5,070 bases of DNA from Bacteroidales bacterium (GTDB lineage Bacteria; Bacteroidota; Bacteroidia; Bacteroidales; UBA12481). Positions within the stretch are counted from its first letter, which is position 1; each line of letters begins with the position of its first letter. Positions 1 to 5,070 of the stretch are shown here, piece after piece. Both the position numbers and the translations under genes were made by a program. The stretch is taken from contig JAGHDB010000335.1 in the NCBI GenBank assembly GCA_021160155.1, positions 1-5,070 on the forward strand. The letters are read 5' to 3'. The notes under the pieces were generated by a model. The model had not been told where the DNA came from, made no database searches, and worked only from the letters and a program-made list of their open reading frames with translations.

Positions 1-351
1 AAAGAAGCTGCTAAAATTTTAATTCATCATCTGATGCTTTTCTCTGATGAGAAAATTACACTGAACGCTGAAGATAAACTGGATGGTGATGAATTTGACG
101 AAGAGATCCTGCACATGCGGCAGTTGCTAAAAACAAAACTGACCGATCTGGATCTTTCTGTCAGGGCGTTAAACTGTCTTAAGGCAGCAGACGTTGAATC
201 GCTGGGAGATTTAGTGTCCTATAATAAAAATGACCTGCTGAAATTCCGCAATTTTGGTAAAAAATCCCTTACAGAACTGGAAGATCTGCTGAAGGGGATG
301 AGTCTGAATTTCGGAATGGATGTGGCTAAGTATAAATTAGACAAGGAATAA
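1..351 (+). CDS. rpoA: DNA-directed RNA polymerase subunit alpha, C-terminal part (5' end outside window)
   Basis: The reading frame is open from base 1 ([11 protein letters not shown] precedes the first in-frame ATG at 34), so this is the 3' end of a longer gene, not a 105-residue protein. The 116 visible residues cover the end of the alpha N-terminal domain ([20 protein letters not shown]), a short acidic linker, and the whole C-terminal domain. That domain normally contacts UP-element DNA and activators. Its helix-hairpin-helix signatures are clear: [14 protein letters not shown], with the arginine at 163-165 and the NC pair just after matching the E. coli R265/N268/C269 DNA-contact region, and [13 protein letters not shown], matching the K298/S299 region. 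The tail [14 protein letters not shown] is the usual end of the protein. The TAA stop at 349-351 lies 5 nt before rplQ, the standard alpha-operon order. No frameshift or damage is visible in the part present. Confidence 0.97.
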   Translation, partial: KEAAKILIHHLMLFSDEKITLNAEDKLDGDEFDEEILHMRQLLKTKLTDLDLSVRALNCLKAADVESLGDLVSYNKNDLLKFRNFGKKSLTELEDLLKGMSLNFGMDVAKYKLDKE

Positions 352-356
352 GGGAA

Positions 357-962
357 ATGAGACACAGGAAGAAATTTAATCATCTCGGACGAAAGAGTAA
401 CCATCGAAAAGCCATGTTGAGCAATATGGCTAATTCCCTCATCATCCATAAAAGAATAACCACTACAGTGGCTAAAGCCAAAGCATTGCGTGTTTTTATA
501 GAACCATTGATAACTAAAGCCAAAGAAGATACGACTCATTCACGCCGTGTGGTTTTTAGTTATTTGCAAAACAAGGAAGCCGTAACTGAATTATTCCGGG
601 ATGTAGCACAAAAAATCGGAGACCGCCCCGGGGGATATACCCGGATCCTTAAAACCGGTACCCGCCTGGGTGATAATGCAGATATGTGCTTCATTGAACT
701 GGTGGATTATAACGAAAATATGCTTCCGTCAACTGAGGCAGGCAAGACGAAAACCACCAGACGATCCAGACGTTCAGGTAAGAAAACCAGCGTAGAGAAG
801 ACTGCTCATGAGCAGTCTCCACAAACTGACGAGTCAACCGAACCTGTTGAAGCGACTGAGAAATCCGCCGATGAGTCGACCGAATCTGTTGAAGCGGCTG
901 AGAAACCTGCCGATGAGTCAACCGAATCTGTTGATGAACCGGACAAAAAGAATAAGGAATAA
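357..962 (+). CDS. rplQ: 50S ribosomal protein L17, with a long acidic repeat tail
   Basis: Large-subunit ribosomal protein L17, which in known ribosomes sits near the peptide exit tunnel rim. Residues 1 to about 118 form the conserved domain: the start [20 protein letters not shown], then [50 protein letters not shown] and the closing CFIELVDYN. At 201 residues it is much longer than E. coli L17 (127). The extra part is a basic stretch ([13 protein letters not shown], about 131-143) followed by an acidic low-complexity tail with a 14-residue tandem repeat (158-199). Extended L17 tails are common in Bacteroidota; the repeat itself is read directly here. The ATG at 357 is chosen because it gives the exact L17 N-terminus. 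AAGGA at 343-347, overlapping the end of rpoA, is a plausible ribosome-binding site. It is almost certainly co-transcribed with rpoA and ends at the terminator downstream. Confidence 0.97.
   Translation: MRHRKKFNHLGRKSNHRKAMLSNMANSLIIHKRITTTVAKAKALRVFIEPLITKAKEDTTHSRRVVFSYLQNKEAVTELFRDVAQKIGDRPGGYTRILKTGTRLGDNADMCFIELVDYNENMLPSTEAGKTKTTRRSRRSGKKTSVEKTAHEQSPQTDESTEPVEATEKSADESTESVEAAEKPADESTESVDEPDKKNKE
828..953 (+). repeat. 42-bp in-frame tandem repeat in the rplQ 3' end (about 2.6 copies)
   Basis: Two full 42-bp units (828-869 and 870-911) and a third that matches only over its first 24 or so bases (912-935) before diverging. They encode [28 protein letters not shown] and [14 protein letters not shown]. 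The copies differ at several bases, mainly P/S, T/A and S/P changes plus silent tca/tcg, so the array is not freshly duplicated. The period is a multiple of three, so a gain or loss of units would keep the frame. The repeat lies wholly within the acidic L17 tail, outside the conserved ribosomal domain. Confidence 0.9.
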
Positions 963-989
963 ATAATCTACCCTGATTTATTACATTTT

Positions 990-1026
990 AACCCGGGTTT
1001 TTTCTAAACCCGGGTTTTGTTATTTT
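990..1026 (+). terminator. Rho-independent terminator of the rpoA-rplQ operon
   Basis: A perfect 11-bp stem, AACCCGGGTTT (990-1000) pairing with AAACCCGGGTT (1006-1016), with a 5-nt TTTCT loop and followed by a T-rich tract TTTTGTTATTTT (1015-1026). It lies 27 nt after the rplQ stop, as expected for the end of the alpha operon. Each arm contains the self-complementary sequence AACCCGGGTT. A run of A residues before the stem on the + strand is lacking, so it is best read as one-directional. Confidence 0.9.
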
Positions 1027-1041
1027 AGTAGAGTCAGTTAA

Positions 1042-2946
1042 ATGAAAATGAGAAAGTCAGGATTGTCGGGATTTGTAAAGGAGCTGGAACAGGCGGGTGA
1101 GTTACTCCGGATTACCCGGCCGGTTTCAACTAAGTTGGAGATGACGGAGATAGCTGACCGTATCTCAAAGCTGCCTCACGGGGGGAAAGCACTTCTTTTT
1201 GAACAAACAGGTACTCCCTACCCGTTGCTCATGAACAGCTTGGGATCAATGAAGCGGATGATACTGGTTTTCTATGGCCGTTCACCTGATGAGCTGACAG
1301 ATATAATCACAGGATTATTCCGCGAATTAATCCGTCAACCTGAAAATCTCTCCGGAAAATTATCCCTCTTACCAAAGCTAAACCGGATTACTTCGTGGTT
1401 ACCCAAACAAACGAATCGAAAAGGAAGTTGCCAGGAGGTGGTTCATTCAATACCGGATCTGTACAAACTTCCTATACTTACTTGCTGGCCGGGAGATGGC
1501 GGACCATTTATTACCTTACCCCTGGTGCATACCAGTGATCCCGAGACCGGAACACGTAATGTGGGTATGTACAGAATGCAGGTTTTTAGTAAGAATGAGA
1601 CCGGAATGCACTGGCAGGTACATAAAACGGGGGCAAGGCATTACCGCTCTTATCAAAAAACAGATCGCCGGATGCCCGTTGTGGTGACTCTGGGGGGTGA
1701 CCCGGTGTATACTTATTGTGCTGCTGCCCCTCTGCCGGATGGAGTGGATGAATACCTGCTGGCAGGTTTTATCAGGCAGAAACCGGTTGAACTGGTAAAA
1801 TGCCTGACACAAGATCTTTGGGTACCGGCCGATTCAGACTTTGTGATTGAAGGTTATGTGGATCCCGGTGAGCTATTGCGCACCGAAGGTCCTTTTGGAG
1901 ATCATACGGGTTTTTATTCTCTTGAAGATTCCTATCCTGTTTTTCACGTGACGGCCATTACGCACCGGAAAGATGCGGTTTACCCTGCTACTGTTGTGGG
2001 TATTCCTCCGCAGGAAGATGCCTGGATGGCCTGGGCAACAGAAAAATTGTTTGCCTCTGCCATTCGCTTAACTATGATCCCCGACTTGTGCAATCTGCAT
2101 CTGCCGGTCAGTGGAATAGCCCACAATTTGGCTTTGATAACAGTCGGATCAGATTATCCCGGGCAAGCACGTAAAGTAATGCACGCCGTATGGGGAGGAG
2201 GTCAGCTGATGTTCACCAAATATTTGGTTGCCTTCAGAAATAACATCGACCTTCATAATTATTTCAGTTTGGCTAAAGAACTGTCTGATCGTGTGGATCC
2301 TGCCCGCCATATTGAAAGAGGTTTTGGCCCTTTAGATGTGCTGGATCACGCAGCCCGTACCATGGCGCTGGGAGGTAAAATCGGGATTGATGCTACCGGT
2401 GAACTCTTGCCCGATTCTATTAGAAATATAACAGATATCGATCTTTCAGATGCCATGGCCTTGCGAAACCAGAATCCTGAAATAACCGGTATCAATCTGG
2501 ATCTGACCGGAAAGGGGATATCCCTGGGATTGGTCTCCGTTGTAAAGCAAAGGAAAAACCTTTGCAGGGATTTGGCCGGTGAGATCAGGTTGAGCGAAGA
2601 GTTGGGCCGGATCAGATTCTGGTTGTTTTTTGATGACGGAGTAGATCTGACCGATCCGGCACTCTTTACCTGGATATTGGGGAGCCATACCGATCCTGAA
2701 TTTGATGTTTGGATCTACACACGGGCTGCAAACAAATCCGGAATTCTGTTTGTTGATGCCACCCGTAAAAACAAAGAATTAGACGGTTTTGAACGGCCCT
2801 GGCCCAATCCTGTGGTAATGAGCCCTGAAACCATACAAAAAATAGATACCATGTGGCCTGATCTGAACCTGGGAAAACCGGTTTCTTCTCCTTCACTGAA
2901 ATACCGGGTTTTATCTATCGGCACCTCAGTTGTCGCTACTCCATAA
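1042..2946 (+). CDS. ubiD: UbiD-family prenylated-FMN decarboxylase (probable menaquinone-pathway or related aromatic acid decarboxylase)
   Basis: A 634-residue member of the UbiD family, which uses prenylated FMN (made by a UbiX partner, not in this window) to decarboxylate aromatic or unsaturated acids. The start is typical: GFVKELEQAGELLRITRPVS. Residues that bind Mn and prFMN phosphate in characterised homologues are present: N173 (in RNVGMYRMQV), H194 (in WQVHKTGA) and E237 (in DEYLLAGF). The catalytic Arg-Glu-Glu set is R178, E277 and E282, the last in the hallmark TEGPFGDHTGFYS. The C-terminal family motifs are DPARHIERGFGPLDVLDHA, GGKIGIDAT and VMSPETIQKIDTMWPDL. It is longer than E. 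coli UbiD (about 497 residues), mostly through about 120 residues between two DAT motifs (450-452 and 572-574), plus a tail of about 23 residues. As Bacteroidota use menaquinone, a role there is an inference; another aromatic acid substrate is possible. ATG 1042 is used; ATG 1048 is an equally possible start. No clear Shine-Dalgarno is seen. Confidence 0.92.
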   Translation: MKMRKSGLSGFVKELEQAGELLRITRPVSTKLEMTEIADRISKLPHGGKALLFEQTGTPYPLLMNSLGSMKRMILVFYGRSPDELTDIITGLFRELIRQPENLSGKLSLLPKLNRITSWLPKQTNRKGSCQEVVHSIPDLYKLPILTCWPGDGGPFITLPLVHTSDPETGTRNVGMYRMQVFSKNETGMHWQVHKTGARHYRSYQKTDRRMPVVVTLGGDPVYTYCAAAPLPDGVDEYLLAGFIRQKPVELVKCLTQDLWVPADSDFVIEGYVDPGELLRTEGPFGDHTGFYSLEDSYPVFHVTAITHRKDAVYPATVVGIPPQEDAWMAWATEKLFASAIRLTMIPDLCNLHLPVSGIAHNLALITVGSDYPGQARKVMHAVWGGGQLMFTKYLVAFRNNIDLHNYFSLAKELSDRVDPARHIERGFGPLDVLDHAARTMALGGKIGIDATGELLPDSIRNITDIDLSDAMALRNQNPEITGINLDLTGKGISLGLVSVVKQRKNLCRDLAGEIRLSEELGRIRFWLFFDDGVDLTDPALFTWILGSHTDPEFDVWIYTRAANKSGILFVDATRKNKELDGFERPWPNPVVMSPETIQKIDTMWPDLNLGKPVSSPSLKYRVLSIGTSVVATP

Positions 2947-2966
2947 CCCATTTCTTGGGTCATTGG
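2941..2966. terminator. Weak hairpin between the convergent ubiD and dsbD genes (possible shared terminator)
   Basis: ACCCA (2946-2950), TTTCT loop, TGGGT (2956-2960), with an outer CCA/TGG pairing (2941-2943 with 2964-2966) across a small internal loop. It overlaps the ubiD stop codon and is the only stem in the 30-nt gap between the two converging stop codons. There is no T run after it on either strand, so it lacks the tail of a normal intrinsic terminator. It could still slow or stabilise the two 3' ends, but this is speculative. Confidence 0.25.
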
Positions 2967-2976
2967 TATTTGGCGA

Positions 2977-5010
2977 TTATCTCCCCTTTCTTTTCCTGAA
3001 TTCATTCAATCCCCTGTCCAAAAACTCAATAAAAGATTCAACATCAAGATTGTAGGCTTTGGGATCGGTCAGCATTTCCCCCTTGGTGTCTAATAGAACA
3101 TAATAGGGTTGAGAGTTGGTGCCAAACCGTGTAATTTGAAAATCCTGGTATTTTTTGCCTAAGGTATTTTTAACTTTTCCGTCATAAGTTGAAGTAACCC
3201 AATCAGACTTATTCAGCTTAATCATTTTATCATCCACATAAAGAGCGATGATCACATAATTCTCACGGAGTCGCTTCAGTACTCTTGAATCAGACCATAC
3301 ATTAGCCTCCATTTCACGACAGTTTACACATCCGTGTCCGGTAAAATCGATAAAGACCGGTTTGTCTAATTTGCGGGCGCAGGCCATCCCCTGGTCATAG
3401 TCAAAATATCCTTTTAATCCCCATGGAAGCTCAAGTTGATCAGAATATTTCGGCTTGTCACAGATGGTTTCCGGTTCTTGTGCCATACTACCCTGGCCGG
3501 CATTTTCACGGACGATACGATGGATATCAAAATCAAGGGTTGTCATCGGCGGAAGATAGCCGCTGAGGGCTTTTAACGGGGCACCAAACATACCCGGAAT
3601 CATATAAACCACAAAAGAGAAGGTGATGATGACCAAAAACAGTCGCATAACTCCTACGTGTTTGACTTCGCTGTCATGTTTGAACCGGATTTTACCCAAC
3701 AGATAAAATCCCATAAGGGTAAAAATAACGATCCAAAGTGCCAGGTAAATTTCCCGGTCAAGAATATGCCAATGATAGGTTTGATCTGCAATACTGAGAA
3801 ACTTCAGTCCCAGAGCCAGTTCAATAAAACCCAGAACCACTTTAACCGAATTGAGCCACCCTCCGGATTTGGGAAGTTGGTTCAGCCAGGACGGGAAGAT
3901 GGCAAACAGGGTAAATGGGATGGCAAATGCCAGAGAAAATCCCAGCATCCCGATAATGGGCTCTTCCAGTGCTCCACCGGCTGATTCAACCAGAATGGTA
4001 CCCACAATGGGCCCGGTGCATGAAAAAGAGACCAGCACTAATGTAAACGCCATAAAGAACGGTCCTCCAAAACCACCTTTATCCACTTGTTTGTCTGACC
4101 GGGTAATCATCCAGTTAGGCAGATTAATTTCATACATACCAAAGAACCAGGCGGCGAAAAGGATAAAGATGATAAAGAATAAGACGTTAGGTATCCAGTG
4201 AGTACTGAGAAAATTAGCGACCCCCGGTCCAAAAAGAACGGCTACCAGGGTTCCGATTATCGTATAGATCAGGATGATGGAAATCCCGAAAAACAGGGCT
4301 TCAAAAAGGGATTTTTTTTTCGACTTTTCACCATGCATGAAAAATGAGACCGTCATGGGGATCATGGGAAACACGCATGGAGTCAGCAATGCCAGAAGTC
4401 CGGCTAAAAAAGCGATAAAAAAAAGAGACCTTAAAGATCTCGAATTTAAATCAACAGATGCCCGGAGATCGGTTCTTCGGGACCGGTTGACTTTATCTTT
4501 TTTTGGAGAGGCAGGTGGGGAGGTATTGACTTCCGTTTTTGTGGTGGCTTTCCCCTCCGGTTTAATGGTGACAGCTATATCTGAATTCACCAGGGTGCAT
4601 TGAGAGTCGTCACAAGCCTGGCCTTCGATGGTTCCTTTGAGTGTAAATGCCCCTTCTTTAACAATTTTAATCCGTTGAATAAATTTAGCTTCGAGCGAAT
4701 GAAAACGGATTTTCATTTCAAATAATTCATCAAAAGTTTCCTCCGGTACCGGATCTTCTTTGAGGCTGTCAACCATTACAAAGTGGTCAGATGGTTCGAG
4801 AGTCAGAACAGTGGGAAGCGGGCCGCCTTCAGGTGTGGAAATACTGTAAAGGTGCCAACCCAAATCAATTTGTGCTTCGATGATCAGGTCATACAAACCA
4901 GTGTCCACTTTTTTTGCTGAGTAGCTCCAATGTACCGGTTGTACGATTTGAGCTAACAGAGATCCCCAGGTCAGGAGAATCAATGCTGTGATAAAGGTTA
5001 ATCGTTTCAT
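2977..5010 (-). CDS. dsbD: Thiol:disulfide interchange protein DsbD (protein-disulfide reductase)
   Basis: A 677-residue inner-membrane protein with the complete three-domain DsbD layout, which moves electrons from cytoplasmic thioredoxin to periplasmic partners (isomerases, cytochrome c maturation thioredoxins). Numbering is from ATG 5010. Residues 1-20 are a signal peptide (MKRLTFITALILLTWGSLLA, then Q). Residues 25-150 are the periplasmic N-terminal domain with cysteines 133 and 138 (QACDDSQC). A Lys/Pro/Ser-rich linker runs to about 190. About eight membrane segments follow (197-475), with redox cysteine 212 in LLTPCVFPMIPM and cysteine 331 in SFSCTGPIVGT. The C-terminal thioredoxin-like domain has the CVNC site at 561-564 (VFIDFTGHGCVNCREME). 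All six expected redox cysteines are present, so it should be active. An in-frame TTG at 5022 would add four residues (MIYC); ATG is preferred because it gives a typical basic signal-peptide start. It converges on ubiD, so it has its own transcript. Confidence 0.95.
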   Translation of the reverse strand: MKRLTFITALILLTWGSLLAQIVQPVHWSYSAKKVDTGLYDLIIEAQIDLGWHLYSISTPEGGPLPTVLTLEPSDHFVMVDSLKEDPVPEETFDELFEMKIRFHSLEAKFIQRIKIVKEGAFTLKGTIEGQACDDSQCTLVNSDIAVTIKPEGKATTKTEVNTSPPASPKKDKVNRSRRTDLRASVDLNSRSLRSLFFIAFLAGLLALLTPCVFPMIPMTVSFFMHGEKSKKKSLFEALFFGISIILIYTIIGTLVAVLFGPGVANFLSTHWIPNVLFFIIFILFAAWFFGMYEINLPNWMITRSDKQVDKGGFGGPFFMAFTLVLVSFSCTGPIVGTILVESAGGALEEPIIGMLGFSLAFAIPFTLFAIFPSWLNQLPKSGGWLNSVKVVLGFIELALGLKFLSIADQTYHWHILDREIYLALWIVIFTLMGFYLLGKIRFKHDSEVKHVGVMRLFLVIITFSFVVYMIPGMFGAPLKALSGYLPPMTTLDFDIHRIVRENAGQGSMAQEPETICDKPKYSDQLELPWGLKGYFDYDQGMACARKLDKPVFIDFTGHGCVNCREMEANVWSDSRVLKRLRENYVIIALYVDDKMIKLNKSDWVTSTYDGKVKNTLGKKYQDFQITRFGTNSQPYYVLLDTKGEMLTDPKAYNLDVESFIEFLDRGLNEFRKRKGR

Positions 5011-5019
5011 ACAATAAAT

Positions 5020-5051
5020 CAAAGAATTATTTTTTCACCTTTTTGATCAAA
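5020..5051 (-). promoter_or_regulatory. Candidate Bacteroidota-type promoter for dsbD
   Basis: On the minus strand, TTTG (5051-5048) is followed after exactly 20 nt by ATTCTTTG (5027-5020). The known Bacteroidota sigma-A pattern is TTTG, 19-21 nt, TAnnTTTG. The -33 element, the spacing and the TTTG half of the -7 element fit, but the TA pair does not. Transcription would begin only a few bases before ATG 5010, giving a nearly leaderless message, which argues for caution. The true promoter may lie beyond the window end. Confidence 0.22.
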
Positions 5052-5053
5052 AA
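5040..5053. repeat. 14-bp perfect palindrome upstream of dsbD
   Basis: TTTTTGATCAAAAA is perfectly self-complementary, centred between 5046 and 5047, about 30-43 nt before the dsbD ATG. The position suits an operator, but the sequence is A/T-rich in an A/T-rich spacer, so chance is a real alternative. It overlaps the candidate -33 element of dsbD. Confidence 0.45.
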
Positions 5054-5070
5054 AATGATAATCAATTAAT

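Noticed and set aside
219..539. Open frame of about 100 codons on the minus strand across the rpoA-rplQ junction
   Set aside because: It runs antisense to two well-supported ribosomal-operon genes, has no recognisable domain, and its composition follows from the complementary coding sequence.
828..953. Tandem 42-bp repeats as a possible CRISPR-like array
   Set aside because: There are no spacers between units, the repeats are in frame with rplQ and encode a plain acidic peptide repeat.
4470..4504. Plus-strand hairpin CGGTTC-TTCG-GGACCG followed by a T7 run, looking like a terminator
   Set aside because: The T run begins 12 nt after the stem rather than directly after it, one pair is a wobble, and the whole site is inside the dsbD coding sequence on the opposite strand.
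3658..4603. Several plus-strand open frames (3658-3984, 3851-4201, 4274-4603) inside dsbD
   Set aside because: They are antisense to the clearly conserved dsbD coding region, overlap each other in part, and show no protein-like motifs.
1042..5010. ubiD and dsbD as parts of one novel gene system
   Set aside because: They are convergent, each is a complete member of a known family, and nothing in the window ties their functions beyond general redox and envelope roles.

Overview
This window is ordinary chromosomal sequence from what looks like a member of the Bacteroidota, probably Bacteroidales-like; the lineage is inferred. The signs are the long L17 protein with a charged tail, the roughly 630-residue UbiD-type decarboxylase, the DsbD-type reductase with an 'A|Q' signal-peptide junction, and mostly weak Shine-Dalgarno signals. 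All four genes look intact apart from rpoA, which is cut by the window edge. I see no mobile element, CRISPR array, tRNA, rRNA or riboswitch.

Layout: positions 1-962 hold the end of the ribosomal alpha operon. This is the C-terminal part of rpoA (RNA polymerase alpha), then rplQ (ribosomal protein L17) after a 5-nt gap. A strong intrinsic terminator at about 990-1026 closes the operon. A UbiD-family prenylated-FMN decarboxylase gene follows on the same strand (1042-2946), starting only about 24 nt after the terminator stem. On the opposite strand, 2977-5010 encodes a full-length DsbD-type transmembrane thiol:disulfide reductase that converges on ubiD with a 30-nt gap. The last 60 bases (5011-5070) are the AT-rich upstream region of dsbD and hold a 14-bp palindrome and a TGATAATCA element.

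Functionally, rpoA and rplQ are core transcription and translation genes. The UbiD homologue most likely decarboxylates an aromatic intermediate, plausibly in menaquinone synthesis, because Bacteroidota use menaquinone rather than ubiquinone. DsbD passes reducing power from cytoplasmic thioredoxin across the inner membrane to periplasmic thiol partners. The two accessory genes share a link to the cell envelope and redox metabolism but are convergent, so they are not an operon. No undescribed system was found. The points most worth a second look are the 14-residue tandem repeat in the L17 tail, the extra segment bounded by two DAT motifs in the decarboxylase, and the start and upstream region of dsbD.
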